NCBI GenBank assembly: GCA_964245885.1
Contig: CAXTOX010000022.1
Coordinates: forward strand, 1-41,375
Reading direction: 5' to 3'
Length of the DNA stretch: 41,375 nucleotides
From: CAHJWO01 sp964245885
GTDB lineage: Bacteria; Verrucomicrobiota; Verrucomicrobiia; Chthoniobacterales; SZAS-18
Shown here: positions 7,917 to 16,429 of the stretch, one piece after another
How the letters are laid out: every line of letters starts with the position of its first letter
How positions within the stretch are numbered: position 1 is the first letter of the stretch
Notes under the pieces: model-generated
Database searches by the model: none
What the model saw: the letters and a program-made list of their open reading frames with translations, nothing else
Told to the model about the DNA's origin: nothing
Translations under genes and position numbers: made by a program

Positions 7917-9644
7917 TCAACGGGTGGCTTCGGCGGCGCGGATCGCCTGGATCTGGACCTGGAGGTTGGTCTCGCCGCGGAACTCGTTCGCCTCGACCTG
8001 AAAGGCCACGTCCCACGGCGGCGGCGGCAGGTCGGCGGGCGTCGCGTTGAAGAAGATAGCCGGCGTCGCCAGCCCGTTGCGTCCGCCGATCTGCCGCAGC
8101 ATGAGTTTCGTGTGCCGCTCCTTGAGCACGCGGGGTTCAAACGCCGGGCCGACGCGGCGGGCGAGAAAAGTCGGCTGCGGGTTGCCCATCCCGAAGGGTT
8201 GGAGCGTCTCGTGGCACGACAGGAAATCGGCGTCGAGGTCCGCCAGCGCCACCTCGGCGTCGAGGTGCAGGCGCGGCTGGAGTTGTTCGTCGCTGAGGAG
8301 CGAGCGGGCGATCCGGCAAAAGTCCGCCTGGAACTGGGTGAACGCGGACTCCTGGAGCGTCAGGCCCGCCGCCATTTCGTGCCCGCCGTACTTGTCGAGC
8401 AAGGGGGCGCACTGGCTCAACGCGTTGACCAGCGACAGCCCGTGGATGCTGCGCCCGCTGCCCTTGCCGAGCCCTTTTTCGTCGAAGCCGATCACGAGCG
8501 TCGGGCGGTGGTGCGAGCGCATCAGGCGCGACGCCACGATCCCGAGCACGCCTGGGTGCCATCCGCGTGAGCCGACCACGATGGCGGCATGCTGGAGCGG
8601 CTGGCTGCCCTCCCAGTGCGCGGCGAGCTGCGTCTGCGCTTCGAGGAGCGTGCGTTGCTCGACCGTCTGGCGCTCGCGGTTCTGCTGGTCGAGCGCCGCC
8701 GCCAAGGAACGCGCCCGCCCCTCGTCGGGGGTAGTCAACAGTTCCAGCGCGGCCTGCGCGGTGCCGAGACGGCCGGCGGCGTTGAGGCGTGGGCCGAGCC
8801 GGAAGCCGATGTCCACGGGCCGGACCGGAGCTTTCACCCCGGCGACCTCCATCAATGCACGCACGCCGGGACGCGACGACTGCGCGACCGTGCGCGAGCC
8901 GCGGCGCACCAGGATGCGGTTTTCCTCCAGGAGCGGCACGAGGTCGGCGACCGTGCCCAGGGCCACGAGGTCAAGCGAGTCTTTCAAGTCGAACCCGGGA
9001 CACGGCCGCCGCTTGAGCAAGGCGTGGCAAACCTTGAACACCAACCCGGCGGTGCACAAGTAGTGGTACGTGTCCCCGAGCTTGGCGTTGACCAGGGCGA
9101 AGCAATCTGGCAACTGCGCCTGCGCTTCGTGGTGGTCAAAGACGATCACGTCCACGCCCGCCACCTGGAGCGCGCCGATTTCCTGCACGCTGGCCGTGCC
9201 GCAATCCACCGCGATGAGGAGCTGGGGCCGCAGCGTCTGCACGCACCGCGCGACGCCCTCCGCGCTCAACCCGTAGCCCTCCTCGATGCGCATGGGCAGG
9301 AAACACTCGATGTCCGCTCCGTATGCCTTGAGCAAGCCCGAGAGGATCGCCAGCGAGGTGACGCCGTCCACGTCGTAGTCGCCGTAGAGGACGATGCGCT
9401 CGCCGTTGGCCAGCGCGCGCAAGATGCGGTCGATGGCGGCGGGCATGTTCGGCAGCGCGAACGGGTCGGCCAGCAGGTTGAGCTTGGGATGGAGGAAATG
9501 GTACGCCGCCGCCGCGTCGTGGAAGCCGCGCCGCGCCAGTAGGTCGGCCATGAACGGCGGCACGCCCAGCTCCCCCCCCAGCGAGCGCGCCGTCGCCGCT
9601 AGGCCGGCGTCGGTCGGGGGAAGTTGCCAGCGGGCGTTGGACAT
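7917..9644 (-). CDS. recJ: Single-stranded-DNA-specific exonuclease RecJ
   Basis: A 575-residue 5'-3' ssDNA exonuclease used in RecF-pathway recombination and mismatch repair, the length expected for RecJ. DHH phosphoesterase motifs are intact: YGDYDVDG (87-94), DCGTAS (147-152) and the DHH triad (170-172). The DHHA1 part carries SRGWHPGVLGIVASRLM and GGHEMAAG, followed by an OB-like C-terminal region ending VQIQAIRAA. The chosen ATG at 9644 is preceded by GGAAAGAG and gives the family length. The frame is open to 9812, but that extension would overlap the candidate leuA promoter and has no RecJ similarity. The gene diverges from leuA and probably leads the recJ-rpsN-fmdB-corC transcript. Confidence 0.95.
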   Translation of the reverse strand: MSNARWQLPPTDAGLAATARSLGGELGVPPFMADLLARRGFHDAAAAYHFLHPKLNLLADPFALPNMPAAIDRILRALANGERIVLYGDYDVDGVTSLAILSGLLKAYGADIECFLPMRIEEGYGLSAEGVARCVQTLRPQLLIAVDCGTASVQEIGALQVAGVDVIVFDHHEAQAQLPDCFALVNAKLGDTYHYLCTAGLVFKVCHALLKRRPCPGFDLKDSLDLVALGTVADLVPLLEENRILVRRGSRTVAQSSRPGVRALMEVAGVKAPVRPVDIGFRLGPRLNAAGRLGTAQAALELLTTPDEGRARSLAAALDQQNRERQTVEQRTLLEAQTQLAAHWEGSQPLQHAAIVVGSRGWHPGVLGIVASRLMRSHHRPTLVIGFDEKGLGKGSGRSIHGLSLVNALSQCAPLLDKYGGHEMAAGLTLQESAFTQFQADFCRIARSLLSDEQLQPRLHLDAEVALADLDADFLSCHETLQPFGMGNPQPTFLARRVGPAFEPRVLKERHTKLMLRQIGGRNGLATPAIFFNATPADLPPPPWDVAFQVEANEFRGETNLQVQIQAIRAAEATR

Positions 9645-9715
9645 CTCTTTCCGCGAGATATAGACCTGCCGGGCGTTTCTGGCAACGTAACGCCTGGACC
9701 GCACGAATTTTGCGG

Positions 9716-9745
9716 TTGCCATGGGCTGGTCTTCCACGCTAGACT
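9716..9745 (+). promoter_or_regulatory. Candidate sigma70-type promoter for the leuA leader
   Basis: TTGCCA (9716-9721, 5/6 to TTGACA) is followed after 18 bases by TAGACT (9740-9745, 4/6 to TATAAT). Predicted transcription would begin near 9752, about ten bases before the leader ORF at 9761. The -10 is weak, so this is a suggestion from spacing and position. Confidence 0.4.
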
Positions 9746-9760
9746 CATCCCGTGATAACG

Positions 9761-9835
9761 ATGAACACCAAGGACGCGACGGCTTTCGGCCGCTTTGCGC
9801 TCGTGTTCCCATCGCTAGGTTTAGCCACCTGCTAA
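9761..9835 (+). CDS. Candidate 24-residue leader peptide upstream of leuA
   Basis: ATG at 9761 opens a 24-codon frame ending at TAA 9833-9835, too short for routine gene calling. The product is MNTKDATAFGRFALVFPSLGLATC. It has three Leu codons: CTC, CTA and TTA. The last two are close together near the end (SLGL), and CTA/TTA are rare in this GC-rich genome, whose Leu is mostly CTG/CTC/TTG. This is the arrangement expected for Leu-dependent attenuation: slow decoding of rare Leu codons changes downstream RNA folding. A hairpin lies 33 bases downstream (9869-9889). There is no tandem Leu run as in E. coli leuL, so the case is suggestive only. Confidence 0.35.
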   Translation: MNTKDATAFGRFALVFPSLGLATC

Positions 9836-9868
9836 CCCTCTCCTCCCTTCCTGCCCGATTCTATAGCT

Positions 9869-9889
9869 GGTGCGTTGAAGTAACGCGCC
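9869..9889 (+). promoter_or_regulatory. Hairpin in the leuA leader
   Basis: GGTGCGTT (9869-9876) pairs with AACGCGCC (9882-9889), an 8-bp stem with one G-T wobble and a five-base GAAGT loop. A second self-complementary element, GCCGGCCGGC, lies near 9912-9921. Neither is followed by a T-run. They are candidates for the alternative structures of an attenuator, or simply leader folding. The recJ-leuA spacer (311 bases) otherwise holds only the promoter and leader ORF described here. Confidence 0.35.
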
Positions 9890-9955
9890 GCTTCCCTGCC
9901 GCCGCCGACATGCCGGCCGGCGCTTCTTCCACCTTCCTAACCCCTTCCAGATTTT

Positions 9956-11542
9956 ATGCCCGACAAAGTCTTGATTTTTGACACCACCCTGCGCGACGGC
10001 GAACAATGCCCCGGCGCTTCCATGAACCTGCGCGAGAAAATGGAGGTCGCGCGCCAGCTCGCCCGCCTCAACGTCGACATCATCGAGGCCGGCTTCCCGG
10101 TCATCAGCGACGGCGACTTCCGGGCCGTCCAACAGATCGCCACCGAGGTACGCGGACCGATCATCACCGGTCTGGCCCGCTGCACGGCCCACGACATCGA
10201 CGCCGCCGCCGCCGCGGTCAAGCCCGCCGGGGAACGGGGCCGGGTCCACGTCTTCCTGGCCACCTCGAAAATCCACCGCGAGCACAAGCTCCGCAAAGCG
10301 CACGACGAGATCCTGCGCCTCGCGGTCGAGGGCGTGAAGCGTGCGCGGAGCCTCGTGCGCGACGTGGAGTTCAGCCCGGAGGACGCTTCCCGCACCGAGC
10401 CGGAGTTCCTCGCCGAGATCACGCAGGCAGCCATCGAAGCGGGGGCCACGACCATCAACATTCCCGACACCGTCGGCTTCGCGGTGCCCGACCAGTTCGC
10501 GGCCTTGGTGGAATACCTCTTCGCCCACGTGAAGGACATCGGCGGCGCGACCGTCAGCGTGCATTGCCACAACGATTTGGGGCTCGCCGTGGCCAACTCC
10601 CTCGCCGCCGTGCGCGCCGGGGCGCGCCAGGTGGAGGGCACCATCAACGGCATCGGCGAACGCGCGGGTAACGCGGCGCTGGAAGAGGTCGTCATGGCGT
10701 TGCGCACCCGGCCGGAAGTGTTCGGCAACGTCCTCACGGCGGTCAACACGCGTGAGATCGTCAAAAGCTCGCGCTTGATCAGCCGGATGAGCGGCCTGCT
10801 CGTGCCGCGCTCCAAGGCCATCGTCGGCGAAAACGCCTTCGCGCACAGCAGCGGCATCCACCAGGACGGGGTGCTCAAGAACCGCTCGACCTACGAGATC
10901 ATGGACCCGCACGAGGTCGGCTGGGGTGAGACGGAGCTGCCGCTCACCAAGCACAGCGGCCGGCACGCGATGATCAAGCGGCTCGAACACCTCGGCTACG
11001 CCCTGAGCGCGGAAGAAATCGAACACGTGTTCCGGCGTTTCAAGGACGTGGGTGACCGCAAGAAGTTCGTCTACGACGACGATCTGGCGGCGTTGATCGA
11101 AGACATTTCGCTCGGCGCGCCGGAAACGTACGAACTCGATTACCTCCACGTCACCAGCGGCACGACCACCGTGCCCACCGCCACCGTGCGCCTGCGCCGC
11201 AACCCGGCCACGAACGGGGACGCCGCGCCCGGGGAACCGGAGACCTTCCAGGATTCCGCCCCCGGCAACGGCGCGGTGGACGCCGCGATGAAGGCCATCG
11301 ACCGCATCCTGGGACGCCAGGGGCACCTCGCCGAGTACCACGTCCAGGGGGTGACCGGCGGCAAGGACGCTCTGGGCGAGGTGACGCTGAAGGTGGACTT
11401 CGGCGACGGCAAACTCATCACCGGCAAGGGCGCGAGCACCGACGTGATCGAAGCCAGCGCGCGGGCCTACCTGCACGCCGTGGCCCGCGTGCTCAGCGTG
11501 CCAGCCAAGGCACCGGCTTCCGAGAAAGCGGCACAGCCGTGA
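9956..11542 (+). CDS. leuA: 2-isopropylmalate synthase
   Basis: First committed enzyme of leucine synthesis: condenses acetyl-CoA with 2-oxoisovalerate. The 528-residue protein has the catalytic TIM barrel with TLRDGEQ (11-17, R13/D14), DTVGF (171-175) and the metal-binding HCHND (203-207), then the GNAALEEVVMAL segment (238-249). The linker domain includes HSSGIHQDG. The C-terminal LeuA allosteric domain (about 390-515) is present, with GTTTVPTATV and GKGASTDVIEASARAYL, so leucine feedback inhibition is likely. This is the LeuA type 1 architecture. ATG at 9956 gives the family start MPDKVLIFDTTLRDG. It diverges from recJ. Confidence 0.96.
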   Translation: MPDKVLIFDTTLRDGEQCPGASMNLREKMEVARQLARLNVDIIEAGFPVISDGDFRAVQQIATEVRGPIITGLARCTAHDIDAAAAAVKPAGERGRVHVFLATSKIHREHKLRKAHDEILRLAVEGVKRARSLVRDVEFSPEDASRTEPEFLAEITQAAIEAGATTINIPDTVGFAVPDQFAALVEYLFAHVKDIGGATVSVHCHNDLGLAVANSLAAVRAGARQVEGTINGIGERAGNAALEEVVMALRTRPEVFGNVLTAVNTREIVKSSRLISRMSGLLVPRSKAIVGENAFAHSSGIHQDGVLKNRSTYEIMDPHEVGWGETELPLTKHSGRHAMIKRLEHLGYALSAEEIEHVFRRFKDVGDRKKFVYDDDLAALIEDISLGAPETYELDYLHVTSGTTTVPTATVRLRRNPATNGDAAPGEPETFQDSAPGNGAVDAAMKAIDRILGRQGHLAEYHVQGVTGGKDALGEVTLKVDFGDGKLITGKGASTDVIEASARAYLHAVARVLSVPAKAPASEKAAQP

Positions 11543-11613
11543 AAAAAACTCTTTTTCGGCTTTGCAGGGGTCGGAGCTTCTGGATTCTATAGGAGACGCA
11601 CCTGCGCGCGTCC

Positions 11614-12336
11614 ATGTCCAAGCAGCTCAACATCCTCATCACCGGTGCCAACCGCGGGATCGGTCTGGCGCTCACCCGGGCGTACCTCGAGCGCGGTGAC
11701 CGTGTCGCGGCGACCTGCCGGCAGCCGGCGAAGGCGGCCGAGTTGCACGCGCTAAAGGAGTCTTACCGCGACGACCTGCTCATCCCGCGCATCGACGTGA
11801 ACCTCGGCCGCTCCGTGGCGGCGGCGGCGGAGCACGTGCAGGAGCATTTCCCACGGTTGGACGTGCTGCTGAACAACGCCGGTGTCGCCCCCGGCCGCGC
11901 GCAGGAAGGTCTGGAGACCCTGGAAATGGCGCAGGTCCGCGACGCATTCGAGACGAACGCTCTGGGTCCGCTCCGCACCACGCGGGCTTTTCTGCCGCTG
12001 CTGCGCAAGAGCAAGCAGCCGCGCGTGGTCAACGTGTCCTCGGGCATCGGCTCGCTCACCCGCAAGCCGCCGGAGCGTCACCACTACGCCTACGCGGCGT
12101 CCAAGGCGGCGCTCAACATGTTCACGCGCATCGCCGCCGCCGAGTTCAAGGAACAGGGAATCTGCATCGTGGCGGTTACTCCCGGCTGGGTGCGCACGGA
12201 CCTGGGCGGCTCCGACGCGGAACTCGACCCGGCGGCGGTGGCGGGCGAACTGATCGCTTCCATCGATGGCTACACCATCGAGCAGACCTCGCTGTGGTTC
12301 GACCGGCACGGCAAGATCAGCGATTTTGCCTGGTAG
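11614..12336 (+). CDS. Short-chain dehydrogenase/reductase (SDR)
   Basis: A 240-residue classical SDR, a NAD(P)-dependent oxidoreductase with a Rossmann fold. Cofactor motif TGANRGIG (10-17), NNAG (87-90), catalytic Ser near 142-143 (VSSGIG), and catalytic YxxxK at Y160/K164 (YAASK). Arg at position 14 and CRQP at 35-38 suggest NADP preference, as in the C-factor/sniffer-like subgroup. TPGWVRTDLGG (about 189-199) is typical of that subgroup. The substrate is unknown. nagA begins nine bases after its stop. Confidence 0.9.
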   Translation: MSKQLNILITGANRGIGLALTRAYLERGDRVAATCRQPAKAAELHALKESYRDDLLIPRIDVNLGRSVAAAAEHVQEHFPRLDVLLNNAGVAPGRAQEGLETLEMAQVRDAFETNALGPLRTTRAFLPLLRKSKQPRVVNVSSGIGSLTRKPPERHHYAYAASKAALNMFTRIAAAEFKEQGICIVAVTPGWVRTDLGGSDAELDPAAVAGELIASIDGYTIEQTSLWFDRHGKISDFAW

Positions 12337-12345
12337 GGAACCGGG

Positions 12346-13575
12346 ATGTTGTTTCGCAACGTCACGCTGGTCCTGCCTGACCGGCTGGTCCCGGGCGGAA
12401 GCCTGCGGACGTGCGGCGAACGGATCGAAGCGGTCGCGGCGCAAGGCGAAACGCTGGAACCACTGCCCGACGAGGAGATCATCGACGGCGGCGGTGCGTA
12501 CCTCTCGCCGGGCTTCGTGGACCTGCATGTGCACGGAGCGGTCGGGCGCGACACGATGGAAGGTAGCGAGGATGCTTTTGAAAACATCCTGCGCTTCCAC
12601 GCGCAAGGCGGGACCACGGCTGCCGCCTTGACGACGACGGCCGCACCATTGGCGGAAACCATGCGCGTTCTGACCACGGCGCGGCGATGGACCGAACGGA
12701 AGCCGGAGGTNNNNNNNNNNGTTCCCGGCGGCGCGAGGCTGCTCGGCATTCACCTCGAAGGTCCCTATTTCGCGCCGGCCAAGGCCGGAGCGCACCGGCC
12801 GGACTGCATCCACGCTCCCGCCCGGGAGGAAGTCGACCAGCTTCTGGAGTTCGCCGATGTCATCACCGAAATGACCCTCGCACCGGAACTGCCCGGTGCC
12901 TTGGACTTGATCGAGCGGCTGTGTGTACGGGGTATCATCGCCAGCGGCGGCCACAGCGACGCGTGGGAGGAAGAAGCCGCCGCCGCAACCGCACGGGGCA
13001 TGTCGCAGGTCACCCACGTGTTCAATGCCATGTCCAGCGCCCGTCGCCGTGGCCCGTTCCGGGTCGCGGGCCTGCTGGAATACGCCCTCGCGCAGCCGTC
13101 GATTCGTTGCGAACTCATCGCGGACGGCCGACACGTTTCCCCTACCCTCATGCGCCTGCTCCACCGGGCGAAAGGCCCACACGGGATTTGCCTGATCACC
13201 GACGCCAGCGCGGGCACTGGCTTGCCCGAGGGAACCCCCTATCGTCTCGCCGGCCGCGATTGCATCGTGCGCGGCGGCGTGGGCATGACGGCGGACGGAA
13301 CGGCGCTCGCGGGGAGTACGTCGACGATGATCCAGGGCGTGCGCAACCTCGTGCTGACTGCGGGCGTGCCGTTGGCGGAGGCGGTCGGCATGGCCACGTT
13401 GAATCCCGCCCGCGCCTTGCGTCGCGAGCACGAGCGCGGTCATCTGGCCGCCGGGCGGCGAGCGGATCTCGTGCTGTTCTCGCCCGCCTTCGAGGTGGCG
13501 GCCACCCACGTCGGCGGGGTCTGTGTTTGGAGTGCGTCTGTTCCCGCTTTGCATCCGCCGGACCTTCCCTTATAG
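12346..13575 (+). CDS. nagA: N-acetylglucosamine-6-phosphate deacetylase
   Basis: Amidohydrolase that deacetylates GlcNAc-6-P to GlcN-6-P during amino-sugar and peptidoglycan recycling. Key residues are visible: HVH (61-63, in GFVDLHVHG), metal ligand E138 (HLEGPYF), H203 (GGHSDA), H224 (THVFNAM) and catalytic D286 (LITDAS). HVFNAMS and the TLNPARAL near the C terminus are family signatures. Total is about 409 residues. Ten N at 12711-12720 fall between residues 122 and 125; reading continues in the same frame on both sides, but the true sequence and length of that gap are unknown. It is separated by nine bases from the SDR gene and by ten from the GlgA-like gene. Confidence 0.93.
   Translation: MLFRNVTLVLPDRLVPGGSLRTCGERIEAVAAQGETLEPLPDEEIIDGGGAYLSPGFVDLHVHGAVGRDTMEGSEDAFENILRFHAQGGTTAAALTTTAAPLAETMRVLTTARRWTERKPEXXXXVPGGARLLGIHLEGPYFAPAKAGAHRPDCIHAPAREEVDQLLEFADVITEMTLAPELPGALDLIERLCVRGIIASGGHSDAWEEEAAAATARGMSQVTHVFNAMSSARRRGPFRVAGLLEYALAQPSIRCELIADGRHVSPTLMRLLHRAKGPHGICLITDASAGTGLPEGTPYRLAGRDCIVRGGVGMTADGTALAGSTSTMIQGVRNLVLTAGVPLAEAVGMATLNPARALRREHERGHLAAGRRADLVLFSPAFEVAATHVGGVCVWSASVPALHPPDLPL
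12711..12720. other. Assembly gap (10 N) inside nagA
   Basis: Exactly ten N, a common scaffolding placeholder. The nagA frame is continuous across it, so the real length differs from ten by a multiple of three or by zero. Confidence 0.95.
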
Positions 13576-13585
13576 ATTCCCGCCC

Positions 13586-15031
13586 ATGAAGATTCTCGTT
13601 GCCACGAGTGACCTCACCCCGCTGCTCACTGCCGACGCGCGGCAAGCCAGCGCCCTCCCCAACCTGCCCCTGGCCTTCCAACGCGCCGGGCACGAGGTCA
13701 GCGTCGCCGGCCCGTTGTTGCCGGCCTTCGAGAAACCCGGCGCGGTGAAGATCAAGCCCACCGGCGTGCAGATCAACGTTTCCCTCGGCAGCGAGCGCGT
13801 CACCGTGCAGGTCAACGAAGCCCGCACGACCGAAGGGCTGCAAATGTTCCTCTTCCGGCACGACGGGACGTTCGGCCGGCTCACGGAAGCGGCTCCGGGC
13901 GCGGGGCACATGGACGCGCCCGCCGCCACGTTGTTTTCCAAGGTTCTGGTCGAGCTGGCCCGCCGCCTGAACCCCGCCCCCAATGTCATCCAGATCGAGG
14001 ATTGGCCCGGTGCGATGGTCCCGCTCCTGCTGAAAACCCAGCACCTGCCGTTTGCGAGCGCGCTGGCGATCTCGGACCCGACCGCGCAGGGCAGCTTTCC
14101 CATCGAGGACTTCGGCCTGCTGAACCTCGGCTGGGAACACTTCCGGCCGACGGGCGTGGAGTTCTACGGCCGGTTGAACTTCCTCAAAAGCGGCATCGTG
14201 GCGGCGCAGGCCATCGTCGCGGGCGGCGACCTGGAACGCGACGCTTTGCAGACCCCGGAGTACGGCGGCGGCCTCGACGCCGTCCTGCGGGAGAACGCCG
14301 ACAAGCTGCACGGCATCCCCGGCGGACTGGACGAACAAACCTGGAACCCGGCCAAAGACCCGTTCGTTCCACGCCGCTACCAGCCGACGAACCTTGCCGG
14401 CAAACTCGCGGGCCGCAATGTTCTCCTAGCCCAACTCGGTCTGGCCAAGAATCCGGCCGGTCCCGTGTTCCTGCTCAACCTCGACCACGGGCAGGACAAA
14501 GCCCTGCTCGAACTCCTTTCCACCCAGATCGACCAACTGGTGGCGGGCGACCTGCGTTTCGTCGTGCTCGGACGGTTCCCGGCGCATTTCCCGGCGGCGG
14601 TGGCCTTCGAGAAGTCCGCCCGCAAACATCCGACCCACTTCGCCCTCGCCGCTGCTCCCGACGAGCGTTTGCAGCACGCCGCGCTGGCCGGAGCGGATTT
14701 CCAGCTTCTCTTGGGAAGGAATCTGCACGCCACGGAAGCTCTCCTGCGCGGACTGAAGTACGGCACGCTGCCCATCGCTCCGGCCAGCAGGGGGCTCAAA
14801 CAACTGACCGACGATTATCACCCGGGATCGGATAGCGGCTACGGCCTCGTCTTTTACCAGCGGACGCAGGCGGCGTTGTTCGACGTGCTCGCCCACCGCG
14901 CGCCCGCGCTCCTGGAATCCCCCGACCGCTGGGAATCGTTGCGTCAGCGGGCGATGATCGACGCCGGGAAATTCACCTGGGCGCGCACGGCGGCGCAGTA
15001 CGTCGCCTTGTACGGCCGCCTCGCGCAATAG
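13586..15031 (+). CDS. Glycogen/starch synthase-like protein (GT5) with degenerate catalytic motifs
   Basis: A 481-residue protein with the overall length and both halves of bacterial glycogen synthase GlgA: MKILVATSDLTPLL start, HGIPGGLDEQTWNP (equivalent to the NGID...WNP motif), GLKYGTLPI, and a C-terminal GYGLVFYQRTQAALFDVL...FTWARTAAQYVALYGRL that follows the GlgA pattern. Yet the key motifs are changed. The KxGGL ADP-glucose loop is replaced by LLTADARQAS. The R/K of SRLxxQKG is replaced (LNLDHGQDK). The PSxxEPCGL loop is replaced by LGRNLHATEAL, so the Glu of that loop is missing. It may bind glucan without synthesising it, or be a scaffold or regulator. The aminotransferase gene starts one base after its stop. 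Confidence 0.75.
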   Translation: MKILVATSDLTPLLTADARQASALPNLPLAFQRAGHEVSVAGPLLPAFEKPGAVKIKPTGVQINVSLGSERVTVQVNEARTTEGLQMFLFRHDGTFGRLTEAAPGAGHMDAPAATLFSKVLVELARRLNPAPNVIQIEDWPGAMVPLLLKTQHLPFASALAISDPTAQGSFPIEDFGLLNLGWEHFRPTGVEFYGRLNFLKSGIVAAQAIVAGGDLERDALQTPEYGGGLDAVLRENADKLHGIPGGLDEQTWNPAKDPFVPRRYQPTNLAGKLAGRNVLLAQLGLAKNPAGPVFLLNLDHGQDKALLELLSTQIDQLVAGDLRFVVLGRFPAHFPAAVAFEKSARKHPTHFALAAAPDERLQHAALAGADFQLLLGRNLHATEALLRGLKYGTLPIAPASRGLKQLTDDYHPGSDSGYGLVFYQRTQAALFDVLAHRAPALLESPDRWESLRQRAMIDAGKFTWARTAAQYVALYGRLAQ

Positions 15032-15032
15032 G

Positions 15033-16429
15033 ATGCTGCCCGCCCTCGTCACGGAGGTTCCCGGCCCTCGTTCGCGCGACTTGGCCCGGCGGCTGCGCGC
15101 GGCGGAGTCGCGCAACGTGACGTATGTCGACCGCGAGTTCCCGGTCTTCTGGGAACGCGCCGAGGGCACCAACGTCTGGGACGCCGACGGCAATTGTTAT
15201 CTGGACTTCACCTCGGCCTTCGCCGTCGCCGGATTGGGGCACGGCGCGCCGCCGGTCCGCGATGCGATGATCGGGCAAGCGGGCAAGCTCATCCACGGGA
15301 TGGGCGACGTACACCCGACGGAATTGAAGGTGCGCCTCTGCGAGGAACTCGGCGCGATCACCTTCGGCCGATGGCTCGGACAGCCCGGCAAGACGATCCT
15401 GACCAACGCCGGTTTTGAAGCCATTGAGGCAGCCCTGAAAACGTCGCTGCTCCACAGCGGCAAGGCGGGCGTGATCGCGTTCACCGGTGCCTACCACGGG
15501 CTTGGCTACGGCGCGCTCGGGGTGAGCGGGCTGCCCGTGTTCCGCGAGCCGTTCCGCAGCCAACTCCGCGAGTTCGCGACGATCCTGCCCTATCCCTCCT
15601 GCTACCGTTGCCCGTGCGGGGAGAGCGCCGCCTACCGGCTGGAAGGAGGACCGTTCCCGAATTGCTCGTCGGCCTGCCTGGAACAGCTCGCTGCCCAGGT
15701 TCGCCAGGCCATCCGGACGCGCCCGGTCGGCTGCATCCTCGTCGAACCCGCGCAGGGACGCGGCGGCGACGTGTTCCCGCCACTCGACTTTTTGCGTCTG
15801 CTGAGGACGATCTGCGACGAGTACAAGATTCTTTTGGTCACCGACGAGATCTACACGGGCTTCAACCGTACGGGCGCGCTGTTTGCCTGCGATCACGCCG
15901 GGATCGTGCCCGACGTGGTTTGTCTCGGCAAGGCGTTGACGGGTGGCTTCCCGCTATCGGCCTGCGTGGGTCGCCGCGAGGTGATGGATGCGTGGCCGGA
16001 ATCGACCGGCGAGGCGTTGCACACGAGCACCTACCTCGGGCATCCGGTGGGCTGCGCGATGGCGCTGGCGGCCCTGGCGGAACACGCCCGGCCGGAAACC
16101 GCCGCCGCCGTGAACACGGCCGGGCGCAAACTCAAAGCGGCGTTGCGCGCGCTGCGTTCCCCCCACGTCGGCGACGTACGCNNNNNNNNNNCGGAGCGGG
16201 TTTGATGCTCGGGATGGAACTCGTCAACGCCGACGCCTCACCGGCCGGGCCGCTGGTCGGCCGGATCATCAAAGCAGCCCTCCGCGATGGCCTGCTGCTG
16301 CTCGGCGGCGGACCGGCGGGCAACGTGCTTTCGTTCACCCCGCCCTTCGCGGTCTCCGACGCGGAGACCGACTTCCTCGTCGGCAGGCTTCAGGAATACC
16401 TTGTGTCCTTGCCCGGCTCCAGCTCGTAG
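15033..16429 (+). CDS. Class III PLP-dependent aminotransferase (frame broken by an assembly gap)
   Basis: Fold type I, class III aminotransferase resembling 4-aminobutyrate/acetylornithine enzymes. Visible features: WDADGNCYLDFTSAF (49-63), YHGLGYGALG (154-163), cofactor-binding Asp in VTDEI (about 269-273) and Schiff-base Lys K300 (CLGKALTGG). An insert holds five cysteines (190, 193, 195, 211, 215; SCYRCPC...CSSAC), as in some archaeal-type members. Reading straight through the ten N at 16182-16191 gives a stop at 16205. The correct C terminus (GAGLMLGMEL... to SLPGSSS) lies in another frame and ends at 16429, so the N run misstates the gap length. The product is about 463 residues. The substrate is not determinable. 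The last 40 bases overlap the convergent Dabb gene. Confidence 0.85.
16182..16191. other. Assembly gap (10 N) inside the aminotransferase gene
   Basis: Ten N where conserved protein sequence changes frame from one side to the other. The real gap therefore is not ten bases (modulo three). The apparent early stop at 16203-16205 is an artefact. Confidence 0.93.

Noticed and set aside
9821..13554. Long minus-strand frames of 551 and 600 codons (9821-11476 and 11752-13554)
   Set aside because: Antisense to leuA and to SDR/nagA. They have no family motifs, and one of them crosses the N gap.
13571..13575. TATAG upstream of the GlgA-like gene as a promoter
   Set aside because: It coincides with the nagA stop codon and lies only 10 bases from the next start, with no -35. 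Cotranscription with nagA is simpler.
15033..16205. A truncated 390-residue aminotransferase
   Set aside because: The stop appears only because ten N stand for a gap of unknown length. The correct C terminus continues in another frame to 16429.
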